Assembly (NCBI GenBank): GCA_019828595.1 | Contig: JAHQRK010000004.1 | Coordinates: 310,001 to 374,000 of the forward strand | DNA length: 64,000 bases | Direction: 5' to 3' | Origin: Aphanomyces cochlioides | Taxonomy: Eukaryota > Oomycota > Saprolegniomycetes > Saprolegniales > Verrucalvaceae | In this document: piece after piece, positions 1 to 10,294 of the stretch | Layout of the letters: each line of letters opens with the position of its first letter | Position numbering within the stretch: position 1 is the stretch's first letter | Made by a program: the position numbers and the translations under genes | Notes under the pieces: generated by a model | Seen by the model: only the letters and a program-made list of their open reading frames with translations | Databases searched by the model: none | Told to the model about the DNA's origin: nothing

Positions 1-11
1 AACTATTATAG

Positions 12-947
12 GTGAAGTTGACGCCGACTGAAACCCACGAAGTAATTGTGGCTGGTGCTTTGATGCACTTGAAGAGCCATGCCAAGATGACCACCTCTGG
101 TGTCGACGTCGTCGTCCTCGAATTGAACGACCAACCAATTATTCAATTGGCTGAATTGTTCCAAGGAGGTACAACTTTGCATCGCTTTGGGAGAAGAGAT
201 TTCATTTCATGTGGTAGTCGTTGCTCTTCAAATCCCTGGCTCTGTTGATGACGCCTTGCGCAAATTGCCAGACACCGTTGGTATGCTATTGTGTTGCATA
301 TAATGCTAATTCTGCGATTTAGGATCGCAAGTGTTTGTCAGCCCTGATGGCCCTTTCGGTAAGGCGCACAGTGTGCGCGCTGTTGCGATTCGCAACACAA
401 TTTATGCCAGCGTGGATGGTGAAGAATGGATCCCAGTCGATAATTTTTCGTGGTCGCCAAAGAAGCCCTTGTTCACGGCCGATTTCTCGACTCAAGAACG
501 AGCTCTTCAAGTGCTTGAGAAGCTTCCTGAAGGATTCCGCCTCCAACACCACGGTGCAATTCACAATGTGATCATTCGCTCGCCACGTGAACATTCTTTG
601 GCACAATACATGAAGCCAAAGCCCAAGATCGATCTTTCCCGATTTGTCCAATGTCCCATGCCTGGTAGCGAACTCGCATCATACATTCAACTGAGGCGAG
701 ATGTCGTAATAGGTTTGCTCGTGTCGGTGGCTGTCCAACCTGGCGACGAAGTCCAAATCGGTCAAGAAGTTGCCGTTGTCGAAGCCATGAAGATGCAAAA
801 CGTCATCCGAGCGACCAAGCGAGGTAGGCCACACTCATTAGCCGTCACCAAAATTCACGACATCATATTTTAGGTACAGTCAAGTCTGTGCTGCATCAAG
901 CGGGTGCATCCCTCAAAGTCGACGAAGTCATTGTCGAATTCGAATAG
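12..947 (+). CDS. PCCA: Propionyl-CoA carboxylase alpha subunit, C-terminal part (partial)
   Basis: This is the C-terminal end of a biotin-dependent acyl-CoA carboxylase alpha subunit. That enzyme carboxylates propionyl-CoA to methylmalonyl-CoA in the mitochondrion. Exons are 12-168, 218-280, 323-664, 713-823 and 874-947; they join to 249 codons including the stop. Bases 1-11 are the end of an upstream intron, so the gene enters from outside the window. The last ~75 residues form the biotinyl carrier domain with MPGLLVSVAVQPGDEV and the biotinylation motif EAMKMQN, whose Lys is the biotin attachment site. The residues before it fit the BT (subunit-contact) region of PCCA better than the matching part of 3-methylcrotonyl-CoA carboxylase. 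The 48-nt intron 665-712 is a multiple of three without a stop, so an unspliced reading stays open and would wrongly insert 16 residues inside the carrier domain. The PCCA assignment is fairly sure; other alpha subunits of this family are the alternative. Confidence 0.88.
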
Positions 948-1180
948 TCTTGTATCCTGAGAAAGTTTCGAGCATATACACCCATTCTCAACCTTGAGTT
1001 TTGTACTTATTGAAATCTCAATCAAAGTGACCTTTGTTGACATGTCTTCAAGAATGAGGGGGCTTGCATTTCATTGATATCAAGCTCTGCAAGGTCCAAA
1101 CTCCATCAATGTGTTGAGCACAATAAAATGATGAAGCACTAAAGTGTGGGTAAGACGAGTGGAACACTTATAAGTCCATG

Positions 1181-2859
1181 TTATCGCAAGAGTCGATTCA
1201 CATAAAGAACTTGAGCAATCCCAATCGCAATCAAAATCGCATCGACCACCACTGTGCTAACGAAAAGTCTTGGCTGGGTGCTCACTGCCGCTACGACGAA
1301 CGTCAAGAACTATTCTTTAGTCGATGCTATTCGGATTACCTTGATGGCTCACACGTTCATGATGTCGCAAGAGTGATAACTGACCTACTCATTCATCGTC
1401 AATTGGTTTCAAAGTCTAGAATTCAATCAACCTCGCAGAACCCACAGCTTCGACTGAAATGTTCGCAATTCATACTCGACGCCTTGATCCACCGCTACAA
1501 GTCGAGAAATCAATGCCAGTGAAGTTAAAAGGGGCCGTACCTTCGACAGTCAAGAGCGGCCAGTGATCAGGAGCAACTGTTGCCATGGAAAACGCTCGCG
1601 TATGGCCACCATTGCAGTGAAGGAGGAATGCCACAGACGATGCTTCTTTGAGTAATGCCTCTGTACCAGAGAAGGTCGACTTGGTGATGGAAAGATGCAT
1701 CAAAGAAAGTTTTACCTCGCACAAATGCGCTCACGTCAAAGACAGCAACGCTCTGGGGTTGTGCCACGTCATGTTGTTGCCACTAGAATCGTCATACAAT
1801 GAGAAACCGTTTGGAGGAAAGAGTACCTCGACTTGCTGCATTGCATCGAGCCAACGCCATCTACAAACAGATAAAGTCTCCTCCAGTTGTCAACAACCAA
1901 ACCCACTCGAATGGTCGCGAAGGGACTGACAACAACGGCGTCAAGAAAACTTGCGAGGCTGTCGTCGTGTCGATAGAAATACAGACTAAATGTCTACAGA
2001 AACATCACACTGAACAATGAGAGCCAACAAGTACCGCATGGTAGCATTGTTGGCCAAAAGTGCCAATGACATGCCTTGGATGGAAAAGATGATCAATCCT
2101 TTCGATGGAACGCTGATCTGTTGCGCCACTGACGTGAACAAAGTGGTCGAAACGAAGCAAAATACGTACGTCCAAGTCAAGGCGATCAAATTTATTCCCA
2201 AGTGGCGTCACTGTCAATGCAGTGGTCGGGTAAATCTAAGAGGCAATTTAAATGTGAATTTTTGACGAAGAATGAGACTTCATACCGTCAAGCTGCGATC
2301 GGTGGCGGTCAAGAACTCAATATTGACAAACACGGCTAGCTTCGACGACGTGCCTACAGAATCCACGTCAATCTGTCAGCCAAGCTCTTGATAGAATGCA
2401 CATTACCGCGGTGGACGAAGCAAAACTTGTATAATCCACTATTGTAGTCAAGATCCCAAAGGAGCATCAATGGAACAGACGCACCTCTCTCGCTCAGCAT
2501 GACTCCAATACCCAGTCGTCGTCTCTGTCCATGAAGCTACCGTACGTCCTGTTGGTGTTTCAATCCGGACGTCCATCGCATCTATGGCATAGAGCTCAGT
2601 TTGTGAGGTTGAGACATCCAAAACCTGCTGCAGACGTGCCATCGACGACTTCAAATCGCACGAGGAGACGATTTGATGTCGTCCGTGTGTCCAAGAGCTC
2701 ATAGAAACAATCCTACAGCCATGATAATATAACGAAAAATATAGATAGATGAGATTCTACTGTAGAATGGGCTTGAAGGCTAAAGAGGAAGCGAGATCCG
2801 CCTGAGACGGAGACCGCCACGAGGAGCACCACGAGCAGCCATGCCGTGATGTATGTCAT
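1181..2859 (-). CDS. p24/TMED (GOLD-domain) cargo receptor-like protein with extra luminal region
   Basis: Thirteen exons on the minus strand splice to 349 residues: 2761-2859, 2485-2712 (with one internal intron, about 2575-2626), 2407-2438, 2286-2353, 2170-2235, 2035-2117, 1907-1993, 1827-1860, 1716-1782, 1541-1660, 1432-1494, 1340-1384 and 1181-1290. Introns are 41-55 nt. The protein starts with a signal peptide (MTYITAWLLVVLLVAVSVSG). A GOLD-like beta domain follows, with MDVRIETPTGRTVASW and SGLYKFCFVHRG. About 150 residues of mainly beta-type sequence come next, and I recognise no family there. The C-terminus is a helical stretch (YELRTFQSKLWVLRGQLSLL), one transmembrane helix (VVVDAILIAIGIAQVLYVN) and a short basic tail NRLLR. 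This order is that of p24 proteins, which cycle cargo between ER and Golgi. Usual p24 proteins have about 200-230 residues, so this one is long. The exact junction of the intron inside exon 2 is uncertain. Confidence 0.72.
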
Positions 2860-3077
2860 GTTTGTCAATCTGTGTCGATAATCCGGATAACCTTGTTGAT
2901 ATTTTTTTAGTCTAGCATGCGGATAAACGTATATTTGCGCCGACTCCTTGATCGACAACTCTCACGTCAATGGCCCAAGAGGATGTGCACAGCTCATTCA
3001 CTATGCAGGGGTGTTACAATATAGATTGTATTATTGATTGTACCCCCAGTCTTCGGACAATCAATCATTGACAATAT

Positions 3078-3737
3078 TCAATCTATTGTTGTCGTGAAAG
3101 AGCTTTGCGACGTCAAAGCAGTCGGACTATCCTTTTCTGTAGCTTTGGACAACTTGATGGCTTGTGAGACGTTGCCCAGACTCAAGAGGTCCCAGTTCAA
3201 CTTTAAGGACATGATCACCTCGAACGTGGTGCTGTCCATATTCTTCCGCAAGTAGCCGATCATGCACTTCACACCAGAGAAGAATCGCTCGACAACAACA
3301 GAGGTTGGAGGGATCCAACTCACGTCATCATACGGCTGTGTAGTATTGACGCGACTGCGAGCACGCTTCTTGATTTCGTTGACAAGGTCTATTGCAGCAC
3401 GCTTCCTGCCATTCAAAACTACATCAGACGCAGTCTCAATAATTTTCACGGGATCCGAATTTCGACGCAAACGACGAGCAGCTTCCTTTTCAACAGAATT
3501 CAAGGTTGAGCCCGTCTCTAGTTTGACCAAAGCACTTTCAAAAGCTGGATCTGCGACGATCTTCCCATTCGGGCCGATGTAGTTCTTCAAAGAGTCGTCC
3601 ATGGCGAAATCAAACATGTCGCGAATGTGTGGTATGATCTGCCCATTCTGATTAAGGGAAATTAGAAAGCACGCGTGATGATTGGCGTGCAAGACGCAAG
3701 GAGCATACAAAACGGTCGGAAGAAGCATTCCTTGCAC
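3078..3737 (-). pseudogene. hAT transposase C-terminal remnant
   Basis: A 219-codon open stretch holds the C-terminal end of a hAT-superfamily transposase. The diagnostic part is the dimerisation region IPPTSVVVERFFSGVKCMIG followed by FEVIMSLKLNWDLL, which matches the pattern of other hAT remnants here (LPTSNICERF near 27.6 kb and IPPTSNLVERLF near 40.5 kb). No BED zinc finger and no upstream catalytic core lies next to it, so the copy is truncated. I found no terminal repeats around it. It separates the p24 gene from the LINE-derived sequence that follows. It is probably a dead fragment. Confidence 0.7.
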
Positions 3738-3829
3738 TCATATCGTGCACGGTCGTCAATCTATTGAAGTCCAAGATATTGGAACAATATGTTCAATCTC
3801 GGGGAAAGATTGTGTCCCCGCCACAATCA

Positions 3830-4572
3830 ATGATTGCCGGGCAGCACTTCGCACAAAATCGGCGAGCTTTTTCGTGTCGACTTGGAGTTTTTGAGCAGCT
3901 TCGCTTGAAAGAAAACAAGCTAAGCACAAAAGTCAAGCAAAAAGACAAAGAAACAACGTACCGAAATTGGTCAACGGACCGCAGATGGCTGGCCCGGCGT
4001 AGTCAAGTCCCACCTTCTTGGACGCGCAGACGACAAATCATCGGCGCAAAAATGGGCGACCGGTCGCAATCAATCGCTCGTTCGCTCAAAAGTTCCAAAC
4101 ATGTCAAACAAGGAAGCATGTGATACAAACCAAGACAAATCGCTAAAGTCTTCCTTGAAGCCCCGGGGCATCCCCTTGAGACAAAGTCCCAGGGGTTGAA
4201 AGTCGCGGCCAAATCGACGACTCAACGGTGGCAATGTAAAAAAACAACGCGCCAACAAGAGATATCCGGTACTACAAACTGGCCTAGGAGCGATCGGAGG
4301 TATCCCCCCATCACACCCCACGGCCAGCTTTTTTCGGCACCTCAGGAGACACGCTGCCGACTCCACAAAAGCAGAGCCGACTTGGTAAAGAATCTCCTCG
4401 CCTTCTTCCTTGAATGCCTTGGACGCTTTCTTCACCAAGATCCAGCCTAAGCGAATCGCGAGTCGAAAGACGTGTGAGGCCCTGTGTCCCGACACCCACA
4501 AAGGGACAGAGATTTGACTCCTCGTGTTTCGCTCTGGCAGCTCATGGGTCTTGCAATGCCTTGAAACTTGTT
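3830..4572 (+). repeat. LINE 3' untranslated-region fragment
   Basis: This stretch resembles parts of the 3' untranslated region of the full LINE at 16.9-18.5 kb. Bases about 3840-3960 match about 17,075-17,165 (the phrase beginning GCAGC.CTTCGCA.AAAATC), and 4395-4480 matches about 17,645-17,725. There is no coding sequence I can support in it. It appears to be an older piece of the same LINE family, into whose downstream end another 5'-truncated copy (from about 4576) has been joined. Confidence 0.6.
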
Positions 4573-4575
4573 TTC

Positions 4576-6669
4576 CTTGAACGATGTTGCCTTGACGTTT
4601 TGGGCGTCTAATGTTCGCCGATGGCTTCGAAGCAATCAAGACCAAGACACCAGTCAACAAGCCATGGTGATTCTTGGATTACTGAGATATCGAGGTTCGT
4701 ACCGCCGATTTTTGACTGACCATCCTGCAATCTTCAAGTTCAAGTTGACATGATTATTTTGGTTTGATCAGTCAACTAGAAGGATCTTCAAGTTGAAGTG
4801 AGAACTTTGATTGAATTGATGACAACTCACTTGAATGAGCGCCAAAGTTTTGAAGCCAAGTCCAATTGAGTTGAAAATCAACTACAAACATTAAGAAATA
4901 TCAATAATACCAAGGTGAATTGCGAAATTAAAAAATTGGGCGCCCTCAAAGATATCGCGTTCACGTATTGAAGTCAAATGTCCGAAGATGGCTTGGTCAA
5001 AATGATGACGAGCAAGTGCACATAACAATCAACCGCATTGTCGTTGTCCTATGGCGACAAACTCACTACAAGGCATATTTCAAGCGACATACCAAGGCAT
5101 TTGCATTTCATGTATGACGAGGTAACACTCCTCAAATCGACTAGCATTCTTCAGTCAACAGCCAAGCCACTTCAAACTTCCGAAATGGATTTGAACTTGA
5201 GCAAACCAACACAAACCAAGTTAGAAGAATTTCTAGCTCGCCGACTTACTTGCAGCCAAGACAATCTTGGAATCAAACTACAAAACACATGACAATTGGT
5301 AATTCGAGGGCTGAATTACAAAATTAAGAATTTGAGCAGCGCTTCGCGTGAAATCGGCGAGAAATTTCTTGAAGGCTTCGCGATTTTGAGAGTTTCGTCG
5401 CAAATCAAAAAGCAGTTAAGCAAAAAGTCAAGCTACGAAGACAAAGAAGAAACTTACCGAAAGTTGGTGAACGGGCTACCCATAGATGCGCTCGTGTGCT
5501 AACTCCCACGATTCTTCGCGCTTTCTTGAAGTAAAAAAATCGCCAAACATGATCGCCAAACTCGCCAACAAACGCCAAAAACAAAAACAAAAATCGCTTG
5601 CTCGCCACCCCACACAAACAAGTCATAAAAGCCAAAATCGACAAACCTTCTTTTCCGACGAAGTCTTGGCTTGATCGCTACCCCCGGGGGCTCTAGCGAA
5701 GGAGTTCAGTAAATAAGGGACACCCAAAATCACAGGCGAAAGGCCATATCAAAAGGCATAAAGCCATAAAGAGGCAAACCCAAAAAAGAGACAAACCCAA
5801 AGCACTCAATCCACTTCCACGGACTCGAACTGACCAGGTTCTTAGCCCTGCATCCATACATGGCCGGGCAACATACACTTCCGCAGAACTGTCCGTCTCC
5901 ATGAATTGCGGCGAAAAAGGCATGACGAAGCAAGTCAAACACTACCCTCAGACCGGGGTCATCGCGAGAAGACGTCCATATGCGTGGAGAGTCCTCCAGG
6001 AAGGCTCCCATCGCTGGCAGTTCAGATTCCTTCTACCACCCCTTCCCCGACAAGTGAATTACGCGGGATGGTCGTCGTTCGGAGCCATAGCTTCATTAAA
6101 TCAAGTCTTGAACGCCTTGGATTTTTTTCATCGCCTTGAAAGTCTTCCTTGAAAGCCTCACGCGACATCACGGTGGCCAATGAACGCAACGAAAGCCAAG
6201 TAGACCCACAGCGACAGCACAGACGACGCAACAGAAACACGGCAAGCCAAGGACAAACCCAACAGAGGCACAGCAAGCCAAGAGGTCAAAAAACATTTGG
6301 ACATTCCTATGGCACTGGTCCCGCCCAAGATTATTCCAGCCAACATGTGGGTGTTCTCCAGATGATGGCCCCGTCCAAGATTATTCCACAGCCATCTGAT
6401 ATAGAAGATAAGACAGATCTGTCACATGTCTACATCACCCAAGACCAGCCACCTTGTTACGAAACATGAACGACCCTCACCCAGTCTAAGATTCGACGTG
6501 TCAAGTGTCAATATTGCACTGTATCAAATAATACTACCAATATCAAGTTTCAAGAGGTAAAACTTCATGCGTACAATTCTCACTGATGCCATATTTACTC
6601 AATCAAGAGGAATTAATGACGGATATTATAATTTAGAGTATAATTAAATTTAATATACGGGATTGTACA
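4576..6669 (+). mobile_element. 5'-truncated LINE copy (ORF2 tail plus 3' UTR)
   Basis: From about 4576 the sequence follows the last ~55 codons of the LINE ORF2 at 16,725-16,892 (VALTFWASNVRRWLR, then a tail ending in HPAIFKFKLT). It then continues through a 3' UTR that parallels 16,893-18,471. The last 130 bases are nearly the same as 18,345-18,471: AAGTTTCAAGAGGTAAAAC, then an AT-rich stretch, then GATTGTACA. At 6670-6684 it runs into CTGATCTACAACCCC, a one-base variant of the 15-bp motif that follows the full-length copy. Truncation at the 5' end with an intact 3' end is the normal signature of target-primed reverse transcription. No gene of the host is visible in this interval. Confidence 0.75.
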
Positions 6670-6764
6670 CTGATCTACAACCCCTATTAACAGAGGTCGA
6701 CAGTATCGAAAAGCCAAATCAGATTTGTGATAATCTTACACAGTCTTCAATGCGATAACTCCCG

Positions 6765-7715
6765 CTAAAGTTTATGATAGGGGTTTTTGAATATGCGGAA
6801 GGTATTTTTCCACAGACCAAACGCTCGTTCGACAACAATGCGTGTTCTACTGTGTAGCAAGTTGAAATGAGCTTCGTCTTCAGGCATATTGGGTCGGATT
6901 GGATAGGGAGTGATGATATGTCCATAAAGCTTGTAGCCAGCATCTGCCAAGAAACAGCCACCGACTGGGAGTATAGAATGACTTGTCTTGCCAAATGTAG
7001 AGTTCTTGAACAAAGCTCGATCGTTTTGTGAACCCGATCTCAACGAGTATGACCGAAAACGTAACTTTGAATCAACGACGGCTTGCAAATTAAACGCTGG
7101 AAAGCCTTTGCGGCAATACCAGCCTTCAAAATCACAAAAGCATTTGACAGGAATCAAACAGCCGTCGATAGCTCCATAAACATTGGGAATTCCAGCCTTG
7201 GATTCAAAACTTTCACGTTCTACCTCCCAATCCTTTTCGGATGAAGGCAACACAACTGCAGATTTTAGCAAGCAGTCATTTAAGATAGAAATCACCTCAT
7301 GAGTGTAACTGTGGGCACGAGTCTTACTAGTGCCGAATATGGCAGCAGTTTGATCAAAGCCGTCGGCGTGAGTCAAGTAGTGAAGTGCCAGAGCAACTCT
7401 ATCACATACATCAAATGTTGACTTGTAGTGCATTGGGCCGTTCAGAGCGTCCCATTTCGTCTCGACCAGAGATACAATCTTGTTGAATACACCCCGACTG
7501 CAACGAAGATGGCGTTTGAACCAACCAGAGGAATCACTGCTGTGCTTCACCTGCTGCCACGTGTCACTACGAGTAGTATAGGTGTTCGAGCGAGGGGCTG
7601 GGTTGCTACGACCATCGAGTGTAGCTACGGATGCTGCAGCAAAGGCTGCTGCGGTGAGAACAATGGACGTCTTCATGCTGTCAGTCCTTTTTGCAACAAT
7701 GCCAGTGCATTTCAC
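6765..7715 (-). pseudogene. PIF/Harbinger-type DDE transposase, C-terminally truncated
   Basis: A 316-codon open frame resembles the DDE_Tnp_4/HARBI1 nuclease family of cut-and-paste transposases. The catalytic residues can be placed: the first Asp in YGAIDGCLIPVKCF, the second in LADAGYKLYGHI, and the Glu in VVERAFGLWKNTF. The sequence then stops at IFKNPYHKL, where family members normally continue for some 50-70 residues to a conserved helical end, so the gene is broken. The N-terminal 40 residues look like a signal peptide (SIVLTAAAFAAASVA), which is odd for a nuclear transposase and may be chance or a start chosen too far upstream. No Myb-like partner gene and no terminal inverted repeats were found beside it, unlike the complete Harbinger element at 28.6-30.9 kb. 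Confidence 0.75.
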
Positions 7716-7798
7716 ACATACTCAATGACCAATCAATTGCTGCCCTTTCCATCTGTTGTCAGAAAATGAGGTAGAATGACCTCCACGAGCTCATGAAA

Positions 7799-10109
7799 CT
7801 AAAAGTAATATTTCATGAGGTAGGGGGAATTCGATTGGTCGAAGGTCATTTTATTTCTGTTCGGAACAGGCCCTAAACGTATAATTCCTCTCGAGGCAAT
7901 TAGATTGGATGCGATTTTGCGAGATTTTGGGTCCATATAGATATGTCCAATAAAGCCAGGTTGGTTGAGGGTTTCATCATGAAATGCCAATGGGTTGGTG
8001 GATTCATTCAGTTTTTTCTTCAGCTCTGTGATTTGAGCCTTCACTTTGGCTCCTGCTGGTTTCGTAGAGGCTGGAATTTTTTTGGGTATCGTTGATTTTG
8101 GGGACGAAGCAGGACGTTTTTTGGGCGTGTCGGTAGGAACGATATCGAGATGGAATCGAGGAACCGTTGTGCCTGGTGTTGTCACGTCAGAATCGTCTGA
8201 ACTGAGGATAGCGAATCGATTTTGTGTTGGAATCGAGGTAGCTGATATTTTGTATTGGGGACCTTGAATAAAACCGGCTCGAGTTGGTTTAAATTCGTCC
8301 TGGGATAAATTGGGTTTGTCTGTGAGAATAATATTATTCTCGCTCGAGCCCTTGGGTGATTGTGGAGGATTTAATATCTTCTTGGGTTGAGCCACCATTT
8401 CTTCCTCTTCGATATTTGATTTCTCCTCTTGTTCCATGTCCACATCGCTTGACAGGTCGACAAAGTTTTCCTTGTCATTTTGATTTTCCTTGGGATCGGC
8501 ATTAGGGGATTCGGAGTTTCCAGTTGTGCCAGTATTTTCCTTTGGGGTATTGGGTGGTTGGTTTTCTGTCGATGGATTTTCGGGAGCATCAAGTTTTTCC
8601 TCTGTAGCGTTTTCCTCGACTTGGTCTGTATTCTTTTTAGCGTCGTCTTTGTGTTTGGCTTTTTCCAGTCTAGCTTGAACGCTGGGAGGGACCGTTTGAT
8701 TGAGGGATCGAATTTTATGTTGAAAGACATAAAATTGGTTTTGGATTTCAATTTCTCTCAGAGGCTCGCCTCCATCATCTGGTACCAATGCCAAAGGAGG
8801 AGTTTCGGAGTCAAAAAGGACTCCAAATTGGGTCGAGCGTAATAAATTGTCAGTACTGGGGTTAAAACCAACAATGACGCAGTGAGTGAGCTCTTCCAAC
8901 TTTTTCAAGATCGCTTTGTGAATATCGTGATCCACCAGGTTGTTGAAAGTAATTAAATAAAGTTTCGAGTGGGGAGAATATTCAGGCACAGTAAATTCTT
9001 GTTTTCCCAGACGAAGAGAGGCTCCACAGGTTTTGCGCAATAGATCATCGTCATAAAACGTCAAAGAGAGAGTAGTCGGGTTTTTCTTGTGGAACAGAAT
9101 TTCCTTGAATTTCGATTACCAAAGCGTACCCGGGTTTTGGGTAATTAAATTCGCTCGGATTTGGTAGTCCTTGACTTGACGGAAAGCTTCTCCCAGAGGA
9201 ATGTCCACAGTGCAAGCCTTCGAGGATGGAGTTTTCAAGATGTCTTCAATGAATTCATCCATAGCAGTAGGGTTTTGGCGGAATTCTCGAGCTTGTCGAA
9301 TTAATTCTTCCAATTCAGAGTCGTCAATGCGGGTCAAAAAGCCCCACTTTTGTGATAGCGCTCACTTTTGGCAAAAGTCCACCTCCTGGGCTTCTCCCCT
9401 ATGAATGAAAGTGGATCGCAGACTGCCTCTGCCCACAAAGACTACTTCGACTCTTTATGGAAAATCATGGAGCAATGTGGTTGCCCTTATTGGTGATAAT
9501 TGTGCCACGAATCTTTCATTTGCTCGGTCTTGTGGAATTCCTGTCATTGGGATGCCCACCAGTGTTGCGAACCAATTGGGTTTTCACATGACGGGCTCCT
9601 TCCCATACATTATTTTTCTTCCAGTTGGTTTTTTTGCCTTCGTTGTTGGACGAAGCTTGTTTTTTGGGGTTGGAGGGTTTGGCAGGAGAGTTTGTCCCAT
9701 CTTTGGAGGGATTTTTCGAATTAGGTAAAACTCGTCCATGAGGGGTGCCGTCAGGATGGGTAATATTCTCCCCAGGCTTGTCAGAATCCTTGGGTAATTT
9801 GCCACCATTGGCGTCAGAGGCAGGTTTTTCGTTGGAACCATTAATATCCATACCCATTCCTGCATCATCGGGTCCATTTTTTTTGTCCATATTTGGATCA
9901 GTGTCACCACCTAAGTCAACACCATCTTGGTTGGAAACATTTTCCCTACGAAGAGAGTCGGACGCAGCGGCGCTGTTCCTAGAGGAAGGAGGTTTTTCAG
10001 CGGCTTCTCGGCTCGGACCGGGCGTCGCTTGGCTAGGGTCAGGCGTCGATTCACGTTGAGCGAATCGAGACACCGTCGAAAGGATGATTTTTTTCGCGCT
10101 AGAGGCCAT
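7799..10109 (-). pseudogene. LINE ORF1 of a second lineage (broken)
   Basis: This is a decayed first open reading frame of an L1/Tx1-like LINE, read right to left. The start is the ATG at 10,109 (MASSAKKIILSTVSRFAQ). A Ser/Pro/Asn-rich segment runs to about 9590. The frame is then interrupted, and resumes at 9337-9116 (SELEELIRQAREFRQNPT) and 9064-7799. The order of parts is low-complexity head, acidic helix, RNA-binding-like middle (KLYLITFNNLVDHDIHKAIL), then a long acidic and Lys-rich tail. This order parallels ORF1 of the LINEs at 10.3 and 18.7 kb, but the sequence is far from them, so it is another lineage. Lesions are a foreign hAT piece near 9.4-9.6 kb and a stop with frame change near 9116. 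No ORF2 follows, because a Harbinger remnant lies just downstream. The assignment to ORF1 is by layout and position, not by a diagnostic domain. Confidence 0.55.
9400..9590 (+). pseudogene. hAT transposase fragment inside the LINE ORF1
   Basis: On the plus strand, YGKSWSNVVALIGDNCATN followed by LSFARSCGIPVIG matches the hAT transposase at 28.2 kb (YGKDWSNVVALVGDNCTVN, ALARKSGVPLIG). About 50 residues are recognisable. It sits exactly where the minus-strand LINE ORF1 is interrupted, so it is either an insertion remnant or template-switched sequence. It is too short to be functional. Confidence 0.65.
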
Positions 10110-10189
10110 GACGTTGTCGAAAGCACCTAAAAAGCAAGATTTTCCGTTGGGGGGCTGTGGTAGTTTAACCTACAAAGCAAAAACGAAAG

Positions 10190-10233
10190 TCCCGCATGCG
10201 AAGCGGGCGCTCTACCATCTGAGCTACAACCCC
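10190..10233 (-). pseudogene. tRNA-Ala(CGC) 5' half, truncated
   Basis: Read on the minus strand from 10,233, the bases fold as the first 44 positions of a tRNA. They are acceptor strand GGGGTTG, TA, D-stem GCTC/GAGC around AGATGGTA, then anticodon stem CCCGC/GCGGG closing the loop TTCGCAT, with anticodon CGC (Ala). The variable loop, T-arm and 3' acceptor strand are missing. After position 44 the sequence becomes the 5' flank of the minus-strand LINE ORF1. On the other side of the tRNA 5' end the plus-strand LINE starts. The tRNA gene is therefore sandwiched between two LINEs pointing away from each other. The internal A-box-like TAGCTCAGATGG is intact, the B-box is lost. Confidence 0.8.
10219..10233 (+). 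repeat. 15-bp LINE-flanking repeat, left copy (tRNA-Ala 5' end)
   Basis: CTGAGCTACAACCCC, the complement of the first 15 nt of the tRNA-Ala, stands immediately before the plus-strand LINE. The identical 15 bp recurs at 18,472-18,486, right after that LINE, and a one-base variant lies at 6670-6684 after the truncated copy. It is either a target-site duplication or the preserved target. Confidence 0.8.
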
Positions 10234-10294
10234 CACTTTTACTTTTGCCGTCAACCACTCAAGTCAACTGCCAAAGTAAGGTACCCCGCGCACC

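Noticed and set aside
1178..1522. Plus-strand open frame of 114 codons
   Set aside because: Antisense to the membrane-anchor exons of the p24 gene.
2017..2265. Plus-strand open frame of 82 codons in the p24 region
   Set aside because: It is antisense to well-supported p24 exons and crosses their introns; no motif.
7670..7715. Signal peptide at the start of the Harbinger transposase at 6.8-7.7 kb
   Set aside because: A nuclear transposase should not be secreted; the hydrophobic start is probably chance or a wrong upstream start codon.
10190..10233. A functional tRNA-Ala gene
   Set aside because: Only positions 1-44 are present; variable loop, T-arm and 3' acceptor strand are missing.
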